Counted from the stretch's first letter, positions 43,866 to 55,369 are shown. The stretch: 55,397 bases of DNA from Nonomuraea sp. MG754425 (GCF_021699195.1 NZ_SSXE01000092.1:1-55397), one strand, 5' to 3'. Notes: generated by a model from the letters alone, not told the origin. Made by a program: numbers and translations.

Positions 43866-43884
43866 CGAATCATGTTCTACTTGG
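43866..43884 (+). promoter_or_regulatory. Degenerate KstR box with TGTTCTACTTGG promoter module
   Basis: CGAATCATGTTCTA keeps six of eight KstR positions. The 12 bases TGTTCTACTTGG (43873-43884) are identical to 33106-33117 at the PPOX promoter, in both cases just before the start codon. Confidence 0.5.
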
Positions 43885-43887
43885 GGC

Positions 43888-44733
43888 ATGAAGCCGAGCC
43901 GCGAGATCTCCGCCGAGGGCCGCTTCGTCCGGCAGCCGAACCGCTTCACGGACCGGCTCGGCCCTCCGGAACCCGGCCGCTACCGCCTCTACGCCTCCTA
44001 CGCCTGCCCGTGGGCGCAGCGCGTCCTGATCGTCAGGAAGCTCCTGGGCCTGGAGGAGCTGCTCGACGTCACGATCGTCGATCCCATCCGCGACGAGAAG
44101 GGCTGGCGGATCCCCGGAGGCGACCCGGAGTACCTGTCGGAGCTGTACCACGCCACCGACCCCGGCTACACGGGCCGCTACACCGTCCCCTGCGTCTGGG
44201 ACACCAGGGACGGGCGCATCGTCACCAACGACTTCCCCCGGATCACCCTCGACCTGGAGACGTCGTGGGGCACCTCGCCCGACCTCTACCCGGAGCGGCT
44301 GCGCCCCGACATCGACATCATGAACGACCGCCTCTTCCACGGGCTCAACAACGCGGTCTACGAGGCCGGCTTCTCCCGCGACCAGCAGGTCTACGAGGAG
44401 GCGGTGGCACGGGTGTTCAGCACCCTCGACTTCCTGGAGGTGCGGCTGGCCGAGTCGCAGTACCTCTTCGACACCCTCACCGACAGCGACGTGCGCCTCT
44501 ACACGACCCTGGCCAGGTTCGACGCGGTGTACTACGCGCACTTCAAGTGCTCGGTGCGGCGGCTGGTCGACTATCCGGCGCTGTGGGCCTACGCCCGCCG
44601 CCTGTACGCCGTCCCGGCCTTCCGCGAGACCACCGACTTCGACCAGATCAAGCGGCACTACTACCTCACCCAGCCCGCCATCAACCCGAGCCGGATCGTG
44701 CCGGTCGGACCCGAGCTGGACTGGAGCCGGTAG
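43888..44733 (+). CDS. Glutathionyl-hydroquinone reductase-like (ECM4/Xi-class GST) protein
   Basis: 281 residues. The thioredoxin-like domain has the catalytic Cys in YASYACPWAQR near residue 46, then DPIRDEKGWRI and YTVPCVWDTRDGRIVTNDFPR. The C-terminal helical domain has LFDTLTDSDVRLYTTLARFDAVYYAHFKC, the family's signature. It is somewhat shorter at the N-terminus than the usual 310-330. Enzymes of this class reduce thiol-conjugated quinones; actinomycetes use mycothiol in place of glutathione, so the thiol partner is probably different. The ATG lies next to a conserved promoter module. The 3' end overlaps the convergent MFS gene by 53 bp. Confidence 0.8.
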   Translation: MKPSREISAEGRFVRQPNRFTDRLGPPEPGRYRLYASYACPWAQRVLIVRKLLGLEELLDVTIVDPIRDEKGWRIPGGDPEYLSELYHATDPGYTGRYTVPCVWDTRDGRIVTNDFPRITLDLETSWGTSPDLYPERLRPDIDIMNDRLFHGLNNAVYEAGFSRDQQVYEEAVARVFSTLDFLEVRLAESQYLFDTLTDSDVRLYTTLARFDAVYYAHFKCSVRRLVDYPALWAYARRLYAVPAFRETTDFDQIKRHYYLTQPAINPSRIVPVGPELDWSR

Positions 44734-45964
44734 GCACGGGCATCCGCACGAACAGCGCCACCGAGGCCAGCATCACCAGCGCGGCCAGGCCCCAGGCGGC
44801 GGCCAGCCCCGCCTGGGCGGCCAGGACGCCGAGCGTGAGGTTGGCCACGGTGCCGCCCGACTGCAGGGCGATCGAGCTCGTCGAGGTGACGGTGGTGCGC
44901 TCGGCCGCGGTGACCGCCTTGTGGGTCAGCTCCAGGCACAGCACGCCCGTCACCGAGCCGCCGGCGAACAGCAGGACGTAGGCCAGCGCCGCGCTCACCA
45001 GGCCGGACGGGCCGTCCAGCCCGGCGGTCGCGGCCAGCGCGCCGACGGACAGCGCCGTCAGGACCGTCCCCGCGATCGCGCCCCTGGCCGAGCCGCCCGC
45101 CAGGCGAGCGGCGCGGGGCGCGAACGCACTGCCCGCCGCGCTGCCCGCGAACCCGAGCGCCGTCACCATGGCGTAGGCCATGCCGCCCTTCTCGGCCGTG
45201 CCGGCGAGCGCGGCCAGCCGGCCCGGGGTGAGCAGCTCGATGCTCATCAGGACCACGCCCGACGCGGCGGCGGCGAGCATGAGGCGGCGCAGCACCGCGC
45301 CGCCCAGCACCAGCCGGACGCCGCCCACGACGGAGGCGGGCACCTCGCGCAGCACACTCGCCGCCGAACGACGCTCGCGGGCCGGCTCCGGTAGCGCGAA
45401 GACCGCCACGACCAGCAGGACCACGGCCGCCGCTGCGCCCGCCAGCGGTGGCGCGGCCAGCGGGAGCAGCAGCGACGGCGGCACCACGAGCGGCAGCGCG
45501 CCGCCCGCCAGCACACCGGCGCACAGGGCCGCCGACTCCATCGCCCCGCCCTTGGCCAGGCCGGGCCGCAGGTCGGCGTCGTGGCCCTCGATGCCGTGCA
45601 GCGTGTCGACGTACCAGGAGGTGGCGGGGCCGCTGGACAGCGCTCTCGCGACGCCCTTCAGCACCCCGCTCAGCAGGAACATCCAGAACGTGGTGGACAC
45701 GCTGATCAGGGTCAGCCCCGCCACCGTGAACGCGGCCGAGGCGGCCAGCACCACGCGCCGCCCCAGGACGTCGGCCAGCCCGCCGGTGGGCAGCTCCAGG
45801 CTCACGGTCACGATCGAGAACACCGTCACCGCCAGGCCGATCTGGGCGAGGCCGAGGCCCCGCTCGGTCATCAGCAGGACCATCGTCGCCATCATCAGCC
45901 CCGGCGGCAGCCAGGTCAGGAAGTTGACGAGCAGGTAACGCCGTAACGCCGAGCGCGCGGTCAC
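44681..45964 (-). CDS. MFS transporter
   Basis: 427 residues with about 12 hydrophobic segments. The loop between segments 2 and 3 reads GGLADVLGRRVV, a form of the MFS GxxxDRxGRR motif. It is probably a drug or metabolite exporter; no substrate can be named. The GTG at 45964 overlaps the stop of the ArsR-type gene (GTGA), so regulator and pump are one operon. The last 53 bp overlap the convergent ECM4-like gene, an unusually long 3' overlap. Confidence 0.82.
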   Translation of the reverse strand: MTARSALRRYLLVNFLTWLPPGLMMATMVLLMTERGLGLAQIGLAVTVFSIVTVSLELPTGGLADVLGRRVVLAASAAFTVAGLTLISVSTTFWMFLLSGVLKGVARALSSGPATSWYVDTLHGIEGHDADLRPGLAKGGAMESAALCAGVLAGGALPLVVPPSLLLPLAAPPLAGAAAAVVLLVVAVFALPEPARERRSAASVLREVPASVVGGVRLVLGGAVLRRLMLAAAASGVVLMSIELLTPGRLAALAGTAEKGGMAYAMVTALGFAGSAAGSAFAPRAARLAGGSARGAIAGTVLTALSVGALAATAGLDGPSGLVSAALAYVLLFAGGSVTGVLCLELTHKAVTAAERTTVTSTSSIALQSGGTVANLTLGVLAAQAGLAAAWGLAALVMLASVALFVRMPVPTGSSPARVRPARSGSG

Positions 45965-46527
45965 GACCGCTCCATCCGCCGGCGCGGGAAGCCCGCCACC
46001 CAGACATGGACGAGCCGGGCGTCGCCGGAACCCTGGTGACGGGCGGCCAGCTCGGCCAGCAGTTCCTCGGTCCGCGCGGCGAACTCGGCGAGCGCGGCGG
46101 GCGGCAGCTCCACGATGTGGTCGCTCACCCCCGCGGCCTCCACCCACTCCGGCGACCACTCGGACTCGTCGAACTCCTCGACGCTCCGGCCGAACACGTC
46201 GGCCTGGTGCAGCCGCATGACCTTGACCGCCTCGCGGCCCTCCGGGGTGACGTACATCTCCCGGCTGTTCCACGAGGTGTAGCGGTGGCGCGCCCGCCAG
46301 CGGCGCTCGCGGCCGTCGCGCTGCTCGGGGTCCTCCTCGATGAAGCCGTGCTTGAACAGCTCGCGCAGGTGGTAGCTGGTCGAGCCGGAGCTCTCGCCGA
46401 CGGTGCGGCCGAGCTCGCTGGCGGTGGCGGGGCCGTCGGAGCGCAGCAGGCCGAGCAGCCGGGCACGCAGCGGGTGGGTGACCGCCCTCAGGACCCGCGG
46501 ATCGCTGATCTTGTAGTGCTCTTCCAT
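45961..46527 (-). CDS. ArsR-family regulator of the MFS operon
   Basis: 188 residues. The winged helix is at about 8-85: RAVTHPLRARLLGLLRSDGP, TASELGRTVGESSGSTSYHLRELFKHGFIEED. The remainder is helical, without a Cys metal site, as in ArsR-type (HTH_20) regulators of exporters. It is first in a two-gene operon with the MFS pump. A striking tandem operator lies 13 bp upstream of its ATG, shared with the divergent gene at 46601. Confidence 0.83.
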   Translation of the reverse strand: MEEHYKISDPRVLRAVTHPLRARLLGLLRSDGPATASELGRTVGESSGSTSYHLRELFKHGFIEEDPEQRDGRERRWRARHRYTSWNSREMYVTPEGREAVKVMRLHQADVFGRSVEEFDESEWSPEWVEAAGVSDHIVELPPAALAEFAARTEELLAELAARHQGSGDARLVHVWVAGFPRRRMERS

Positions 46528-46539
46528 GAAGCCACCATA

Positions 46540-46577
46540 GACCGCAAAGAGAATTTTGCAAAGAGAATTTTGCGGTC
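46540..46577. promoter_or_regulatory. Tandem, nested ArsR operator
   Basis: Two head-to-tail copies of GCAAAGAGAATTTT (46544-46557, 46558-46571) form two overlapping inverted repeats GCAAA...TTTGC. The whole is enclosed by 9-bp arms GACCGCAAA / TTTGCGGTC. It is very AT-rich for this genome and lies between divergent genes. Confidence 0.8.
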
Positions 46578-46588
46578 TTCCGGCTCCC

Positions 46589-46594
46589 TAGAAT
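46589..46594 (+). promoter_or_regulatory. Probable -10 element of a leaderless transcript
   Basis: TAGAAT lies 7 bp before ATG 46601, and no Shine-Dalgarno sequence is present. The ArsR operator would overlap the -35 region. Confidence 0.55.
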
Positions 46595-46600
46595 GTGGGG

Positions 46601-47245
46601 ATGCTCGACGACATCCAGGTGGACGACTCCGTCTTCGCACTGCGCCCCGACTTCGCGGTGCTCATCGTGACCGCGCACGGCCTGCGCAACGGGCCCACCG
46701 ACGACCGCTCCCGGGCGTGGCTGGAGACGGCCTCGACGGCGGAGACGCAGGCGGACAAGATCGACGCCTGGAAGGACGCCTACCGGGCGTTCGGGGCCAA
46801 GCCGCAGCGCACCCGGCCGTCGGTCGACGCGCTCACCCGCCGCATGCCGCTGCCGGAGATCAACCGGGTCGTCGACGCGTACAACTCGATCAGCGTGAAG
46901 CACGCGCTCCCCATCGGCGGCGAGGACCTCGACCGTTACGCCGGCCCGGCGCGGCTGGTGCGGGCCGCCGGCGACGAGGCGTCGGAGGAGGCCCTGGGGC
47001 AGCCGGAGCCCGGCGAGGTCATCTGGCGCGACGACATCGGTGTCACCTGCAGGAGATGGAACTGGCGCCAGGTGGCGCGCACCCGCCTCACCGAGGAGAC
47101 CACCAACGCGATCTTCCTCCTGGAGCGCCTGGAGCCGATGTCCCTGGAAGAACTCAAGCAGGCGGGCGAGGAGCTGGCAGACCTTCTGTCCGAGTTGTCC
47201 CCGGAGGTGCAGATCGCCAGCCGCCTGGTGGCCGACGGGAAATAA
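46601..47245 (+). CDS. B3/B4 tRNA-binding-domain protein
   Basis: 214 residues homologous to the B3/B4 editing-like domain of phenylalanyl-tRNA synthetase beta chain as a stand-alone protein. Visible: KDAYRAFGAKPQRTRPSVDALTRR, INRVVDAYNSISVKHALPIGG and RRWNWRQVARTRLTEETTNAI. Stand-alone versions are thought to trim mischarged tRNA or D-amino-acid-type errors, but the activity of this group is not established. ATG 46601 is used with a leaderless promoter; GTG 46595 is also in frame. Confidence 0.75.
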   Translation: MLDDIQVDDSVFALRPDFAVLIVTAHGLRNGPTDDRSRAWLETASTAETQADKIDAWKDAYRAFGAKPQRTRPSVDALTRRMPLPEINRVVDAYNSISVKHALPIGGEDLDRYAGPARLVRAAGDEASEEALGQPEPGEVIWRDDIGVTCRRWNWRQVARTRLTEETTNAIFLLERLEPMSLEELKQAGEELADLLSELSPEVQIASRLVADGK

Positions 47246-47449
47246 ACCTCTGCCCGCGACGTTGATACCAAAGAGTAATAATCGCTACACCACCCGGATT
47301 GACGAGGCGAGCGTGACCTCATTGCACGCGCCTGAGAGGATCGTTCGAGGCGGCACGGGCTCTTCGGCGCGCGCTGCCGGTCCGGGCGAGTAGCCTTGGA
47401 CAGGTTCTCTAACATCAACGCCGATCTGCGGAAGAGGGCGATTTCCGCC

Positions 47450-51100
<3,651 letters not shown>

Positions 51101-51113
51101 GCCACCGTCACCC

Positions 51114-51147
51114 GAGCCCCCGGTCCGCTGCCCGCGGCCGGGGGCTC
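51114..51147 (+). terminator. Terminator hairpin after kgd
   Basis: Perfect 10-bp stem GAGCCCCCGG / CCGGGGGCTC with a 14-nt loop, 13 bp after the kgd stop. Confidence 0.7.
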
Positions 51148-51222
51148 ACCGCTGCTCAGGCAGGCTAAAGTCAGGCCGGGCCCGCGTGCCGCCGGCCACG
51201 GGTTCTTTCTGGAGGGAAAGCG

Positions 51223-51402
51223 ATGTACTTCACCGATCGGGGGATCGAGGAGCTGGTCCAGCGGCGCGGCGAGGAGGAGGTCAGCCTGTTGTGGCTGGGT
51301 GAGCGGCTGCGCGAGTTCGTGGATCTCAACCCCGAGTTCGAGACGCCGGTCGAGCGGCTGGCCACCTGGCTGGCCCGGCTCGACGACGACGAGGACGACT
51401 GA
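51223..51402 (+). CDS. DUF6104 family small protein
   Basis: 59 residues starting MYFTDRGIEELVQRRGEEEV and ending ERLATWLARLDDDEDD, the DUF6104 pattern of small acidic actinomycete proteins. It is mostly helical with an acidic tail. GGAGGGAAAGCG is a strong ribosome site before ATG 51223. It follows kgd in the same direction after a terminator; I recall this neighbourhood as common in Streptomyces relatives. Function unknown. Confidence 0.85.
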   Translation: MYFTDRGIEELVQRRGEEEVSLLWLGERLREFVDLNPEFETPVERLATWLARLDDDEDD

Positions 51403-51417
51403 CCGGCCCCTCTGAGT

Positions 51418-51441
51418 CCCGGCGACGGGTCGCTCGCCGGG
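51418..51441 (+). terminator. Terminator hairpin after the DUF6104 gene
   Basis: CCCGGCGA / TCGCCGGG form a perfect 8-bp stem with an 8-nt loop, 16 bp after the stop. Confidence 0.65.
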
Positions 51442-51535
51442 GCCGGGCCGCGCCCGCCACGCCGGGCCCTGGCGATTCACCCGCCCACTCGCCACCACGA
51501 GGCCGTATTCTCGAATAACGCGATACATCTTGAGT

Positions 51536-51575
51536 TTCGCGCAGACGCGACATATCGTGACTCACGTAGGGACGT
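51536..51575. promoter_or_regulatory. Cluster of three short palindromes upstream of DUF4097-PadR
   Basis: TCGCG-CAGA-CGCGA (51536-51549), CGTGA-C-TCACG (51555-51565) and CACGT-AGGG-ACGTG (51562-51575) lie in 40 bp directly before the operon and are a plausible PadR operator/promoter region. Confidence 0.5.
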
Positions 51576-51600
51576 GTCGCCGTGAGAAGGGCGGGGGAGC

Positions 51601-52404
51601 ATGCAGCAGTGGACGATCGACCAGCCACACCAACTGACGTTCGGCGAAGTGGACTCACTTGACGTGCGTATCGTCGCCGGCCGGCTCGACGTACTGGCCA
51701 GCGACGGCCCGCCCACCCTGGAGGTCGCCGACATCGAGTCCGCCTCACCGCTCCAGGTGACCTACGACGAGGAGACCCGATCCCTCACCGTCGCCTACCG
51801 CGACCTCACCTGGGACGGCATGCTCGGCTGGCTGCGCCGCGACCGGCGCCGGACGGTGCTGTCCATCACCGTGCCCAAGACCTGCCGGGTCAAGGCGGGC
51901 GTGGTGTCCGCACCGGCCGTGCTGGCCGGGTTCGAGCGGCTGACCCACGTCAAGAGCGTCTCCGGCGAGGTCGTACTCGACGGCGTCAGCGGCACCGTCT
52001 CCGCCAACACGGTCTCGGGAGCCGTCGAGAGCCGGGCCATGGACGGCGACCTGTCGTTCATCAGCGTCTCGGGTGACCTGACCGTGGCCGACGGCACGCC
52101 GCACCGGCTGAAGGCCAACACGGTCTCCGGCCGCATCACGGCGGATCTCTCGCTGCGGCCGACCGGCCACGTCACGTTCAACAGCGTGTCCGGTGACATC
52201 CTGGTCAGGCTGCCGGAGAACGTGGCGACCGACGTCACCGTCAGGTCCACCTCCGGCAGGCTGGTCAGCGCGTTCGACGAACTGTCCAGCGGGAGCGGCC
52301 CCGGCACGAGAACGTTGTCCGGCCGGCTGGGCGGCGGCATGGCCTCGCTGTCGGTCATCACCGTCTCCGGCGAGGTCACGTTGCTCAAGGGAGACAAGGA
52401 ATGA
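51601..52404 (+). CDS. DUF4097 beta-solenoid-like protein
   Basis: 267 residues built of repeating short strands with the recurrent Val-Ser-Gly turn (KSVSGEVVLDGVSG, ANTVSGAVES, ISVSGDLTV, NTVSGRITAD, NSVSGDILVRL, STSGRL), diagnostic of DUF4097/adhesin-like right-handed beta-helices. No signal peptide or membrane segment is visible, so it is probably cytoplasmic or peripheral. It overlaps the PadR gene by 4 bp (ATGA). DUF4097-PadR pairs are common in actinomycetes and may form a sensor/repressor unit; the ligand is unknown. Confidence 0.82.
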   Translation: MQQWTIDQPHQLTFGEVDSLDVRIVAGRLDVLASDGPPTLEVADIESASPLQVTYDEETRSLTVAYRDLTWDGMLGWLRRDRRRTVLSITVPKTCRVKAGVVSAPAVLAGFERLTHVKSVSGEVVLDGVSGTVSANTVSGAVESRAMDGDLSFISVSGDLTVADGTPHRLKANTVSGRITADLSLRPTGHVTFNSVSGDILVRLPENVATDVTVRSTSGRLVSAFDELSSGSGPGTRTLSGRLGGGMASLSVITVSGEVTLLKGDKE

Positions 52405-53144
52405 GCCCCGTCTTCGGTCACGGCCGGCTCCGGCTGTACCTGCTCAAGCTCCTGGACGAGAGCCCACGCCACGGCTACGAGGTCATCCGGCTGCTCCAGG
52501 ACCGTTTCCTCGGCGTCTACTCGCCCTCTCCCGGCACGATCTACCCGCGTCTGGCCCGGCTGGAGGAGGAGGGCCTGGTCACGCACGAGGTGGTCGAGGG
52601 CAAGAAGGTGTTCTCGATCACCGACAAGGGCCGCGAGGAGCTGAACGCCCGGCTCGACGAACTCGACGACCTGGAGCAGGAGATCTCCGCCTCCGTCCGC
52701 GACATCGCGCGGGAGGTCAAGGAGGACGTGCGCGACACGGTCAAGTCCCTGCGCGACGAGCTGACCCGGATGGCCAAGGACGTGCGCACCGGCACGACCG
52801 AGGACAACCGGCGGATGCGCGACCAGCAGAAGGAGGACCTCAAGCGGCTGCGCGACCAGCAGAAGCGGCAGTGGATGGAACACGCCAACCACCTCCAGGA
52901 CGAGGGCGAACGGCTCACCAAGGAGTGGCGCCGGATCTGGTCGGAGGTCTGGACCACCCTCGGCGGCGACCCCTCCCGCCGGGCCGCCGAACTCGACGCC
53001 GAACTGGGCGAGTACCTCGCCGACTTCGTCGCCCGCACCCGCGAGGAGGCCCGTAACGCCCGCCTCACACCCGACAAGCTGGCCGAACTCCGCATCACCC
53101 TCGACGAGGCCGGCCACCGCATCCGCGACATCCTCGAACGCTGA
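52401..53144 (+). CDS. PadR-family regulator with long coiled-coil C-terminus
   Basis: 247 residues. The PadR winged helix is at 8-85: LRLYLLKLLDESPRHGYEVI, LQDRFLGVYSPSPGTIYPRLARLEEEGLVTHEV. It is followed by an exceptionally long charged helical region (about 90-245, heptad-like, rich in Asp/Glu/Lys/Arg), far longer than the usual C-terminal dimerisation helix of PadR proteins. It is coupled to the DUF4097 gene through ATGA. It probably represses its own operon through the palindromes at 51536-51575. Confidence 0.82.
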   Translation: MSPVFGHGRLRLYLLKLLDESPRHGYEVIRLLQDRFLGVYSPSPGTIYPRLARLEEEGLVTHEVVEGKKVFSITDKGREELNARLDELDDLEQEISASVRDIAREVKEDVRDTVKSLRDELTRMAKDVRTGTTEDNRRMRDQQKEDLKRLRDQQKRQWMEHANHLQDEGERLTKEWRRIWSEVWTTLGGDPSRRAAELDAELGEYLADFVARTREEARNARLTPDKLAELRITLDEAGHRIRDILER

Positions 53145-53478
53145 CCCACCTCCACAACCACCCCACACGGGGGCGACCCGAACCGGACGCCGCCCGAACA
53201 AGGGCGGCACACAGTGGCGGGCAGCGGTCCGCACCGGGACGGCGGTCCACACGGCGGAGGCCGGAGCGGGCAGTAACCCCCCCCAGAGGCAGCCCGCCGA
53301 ACCGGGCGGCCCAGCCGGGGGCGGTCGGAGCGGGCAGCAACCCACTCCGGGGCGGCCCGCACGGTGGGGGCGGCGGCCCGAACCGGAGGCGATCGGGGCC
53401 GGAGGCGGTTGGTGGTTCGCGCAAGGTAGCGGTCCTGAGGCGTCATCCACCATGGCGGCCGGCGCCCATGCCGGCGCC
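53145..53478. repeat. GC-rich intergenic region with imperfect repeats
   Basis: A 330-bp stretch between convergent genes. Units such as GGAGCGGGCAG-AACCC (near 53262 and 53322) and GGCGGCCC(G/A) recur at loose 50-60-bp intervals. Long open frames here are by-products of the composition. No gene is supported. Confidence 0.45.
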
Positions 53479-54336
53479 TCAGCCGACCGGCAGGCGCTCC
53501 GCCCGGCGCTGCGAACTGCGCGCGGCCCTGCGGGCCCGGTAGGCGATGGGCATGTACCGCAACCGCTCGGGCAACCTCGACGTCACCATCGCCACCGCGT
53601 GCCCGACCTGCCGCAACCGCCGTTCGTCCCGTGCCGTCCAGCGCAACCCCAGTTTCTCCCGGACGGCGGGCGGCAAGGTCCCGACGGTGACGAAGCGGTT
53701 GAACTCGCCCGCCCCGACCCCCACCGGCGTCCACAACCGCCGGAGCGGAGCGGGCAGTCCGGGCGGCGCCGGGGTGCCGCGCAGCGCCGAGAGCACGTCG
53801 AGCGCGGTCGGATGCGGCTCCAGCCGGTGGGCCACCATGTCGTCGAAGTACCGCCAGAACGCGTCGAGGTCCTCGGGCACCTCCCGCTCGGGCACCCGGA
53901 GGATCGCGCCGAGCTGCCGCGACTCGGCATACAGCCGCCGCTCCTGCGCCCGCGTGAACGGGGTGCCGAAATACCTGTTGAGCGTGATGAACCGCTCGAA
54001 CAACGTCAGATGCACCCAGGCCCACGCCTCACCGTTCAGCGCGTGGTAGGACCTGCCCTGTTCGTCCACCCCGCTGATCGGCTTGTGGAGTTCCCTGAGC
54101 CGCTGCCCCTCGGCGGGACCGCCGGGCCCTCCGTACACCCATTTCTGCACGGACGCGAGCGTGCGCTCCAACCGCCCCCACGGATCGGCCTTGTACGTGG
54201 AATGCTCCGCGACGGCCGCCCCGACGGCCGGGTGCATCGTCTGGAGCACCAGCGCGCTGCCGGCCACGAGCAGGTTGCGATATTCGCCGGCAGTGTCCCA
54301 GTGGATCGAACCCGGGCCGAACGGCTCAATGTTCAC
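53479..54336 (-). CDS. Oxygenase-MpaB family protein (DUF2236)
   Basis: 285 residues, mostly helical. DUF2236 landmarks: SIHWDTAGEYRNLLVAGSALVLQTMHP, the HSTYKADPWGRLERTL segment with its histidine, ALNGEAWAWVHLTLFERF (H in helix), and YRARRAARSS at the C-terminus. The family includes fungal MpaB and latex-clearing-protein-like b-type heme oxygenases, with invariant His/Arg around the heme. The natural substrate is unknown. GTG 54336 is preferred because AGGAGGTG lies six bases upstream; longer starts run through that site. A 15-bp inverted repeat overlaps the ribosome site. Confidence 0.8.
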   Translation of the reverse strand: MNIEPFGPGSIHWDTAGEYRNLLVAGSALVLQTMHPAVGAAVAEHSTYKADPWGRLERTLASVQKWVYGGPGGPAEGQRLRELHKPISGVDEQGRSYHALNGEAWAWVHLTLFERFITLNRYFGTPFTRAQERRLYAESRQLGAILRVPEREVPEDLDAFWRYFDDMVAHRLEPHPTALDVLSALRGTPAPPGLPAPLRRLWTPVGVGAGEFNRFVTVGTLPPAVREKLGLRWTARDERRLRQVGHAVAMVTSRLPERLRYMPIAYRARRAARSSQRRAERLPVG

Positions 54337-54345
54337 TATGACCAC

Positions 54346-54388
54346 CTCCTGGGCGATACAGCCCCATTTCTCTTGTATCACCCAGGAG
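54346..54388 (-). promoter_or_regulatory. 15-bp inverted repeat enclosing the Shine-Dalgarno site
   Basis: CTCCTGGGTGATACA (5' arm) and TGTATCGCCCAGGAG (3' arm), read in the mRNA sense, pair over 15 positions with one G-U and a 13-nt loop. The last bases of the 3' arm are part of AGGAGGTG, the ribosome-binding site of the MpaB-family gene. It may be a DNA operator or an RNA hairpin. Confidence 0.7.
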
Positions 54389-54412
54389 AGTCAGAAGTAA
54401 CCCATCACTTAT

Positions 54413-55369
54413 TCAGCCAGTAAAGACGATCTTCCCGAAGATGTCTCCGGCGGCCATGGCCGCGAACCCGTCGCGCGCCTCGGCCAGCGGCAACACCCGG
54501 TCGATCACCGGCCGCAGCCCGGTCTGCTCCAGGAACACCGCCAGCCGCCCCAACTGCTCCCGCGTCCCCATCGTCGAGCCGATCACGGACAACTGCAGGA
54601 AGAAGACCCGGTTCAGATCGGCCGGCGGAACCGCACCGCTGGTGGCCCCCGAGACGACGACGCGACCACCGGGCTTGAGCGACTTGAGCGAGTGGTCCCA
54701 GGTGGCCTGACCCACGGTCTCCATGACCGCGTCCACCCGCTCGGGCAGCCGCGCACCCGACTCGAAGACCTGGTCGGCCCCGAGTTCGAGGGCCCGCTCC
54801 CGCTTGCCCTCGGAGCGGCTGGTGGCCCAGATCCGGTACCCGGCGGCCCGGCCGAGCGCGATCAGCGCGGTGGCCACGCCACCGCCGGCGCCCTGCACGA
54901 GCACGGTCGAGCCCGGTTCGAGCCCGGCCTTGTCGAACAACATGCGGTACGCGGTCAGCCAGGCCGTCGGCAGGCAGGCCGCGTGCTCGAAGCTCAGGGC
55001 GGCGGGCTTGGGCACCAGGTTGCGCCGCGGCACCGCCACCCGCTCGGCGAACGTCCCGTCGTGCGTCTCGGACAACAAGGTGCGCCTGGGATCGAGCGTC
55101 TCGTCCGCGCCGGAGCCGATCACGGAGTGCACGATGACCTCGTTGCCGTCCTCGTCCACGCCGGCGGCGTCGCAGCCGAGCACGATCGGCAGCCGGTCCT
55201 GCCTGATGCCGACGCCCTTGAGCGTCCACAGGTCGTGATGGTTGAGGGCTGCCGCCCGTACGGAGACGGTCGTCCAACCGTCCGGCACCTTCGGCTCGGG
55301 GTGCTCGCCCAGCGTCAGTCCGGCGAGCGGGTTGTCGGGATCGGTCTGTGTGGCGGTTACGGCGAACAT
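54413..55369 (-). CDS. Quinone oxidoreductase-like medium-chain dehydrogenase
   Basis: 318 residues, MDR superfamily without zinc ligands. The N-terminal catalytic domain (LNHHDLWTLKGVG, VLGCDAAGV) is followed by a Rossmann domain with VLVQGAGGGVATALIALG, a GxGxxG-type NADP loop. Such enzymes reduce quinones, enones or aldehydes with NADPH. It is upstream of the MpaB-family gene in the same direction, but that gene's own regulatory repeat lies between. ATG 55369 follows a purine-rich GGGGGAGGACTG 15-25 bases upstream. Confidence 0.82.
   Translation of the reverse strand: MFAVTATQTDPDNPLAGLTLGEHPEPKVPDGWTTVSVRAAALNHHDLWTLKGVGIRQDRLPIVLGCDAAGVDEDGNEVIVHSVIGSGADETLDPRRTLLSETHDGTFAERVAVPRRNLVPKPAALSFEHAACLPTAWLTAYRMLFDKAGLEPGSTVLVQGAGGGVATALIALGRAAGYRIWATSRSEGKRERALELGADQVFESGARLPERVDAVMETVGQATWDHSLKSLKPGGRVVVSGATSGAVPPADLNRVFFLQLSVIGSTMGTREQLGRLAVFLEQTGLRPVIDRVLPLAEARDGFAAMAAGDIFGKIVFTG

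Noticed and set aside
53145..53478. CRISPR or coding region in the GC-rich repeats
   Set aside because: Repeat units are loose and irregular, and both strands give low-complexity Arg/Pro/Gly frames without ribosome sites.
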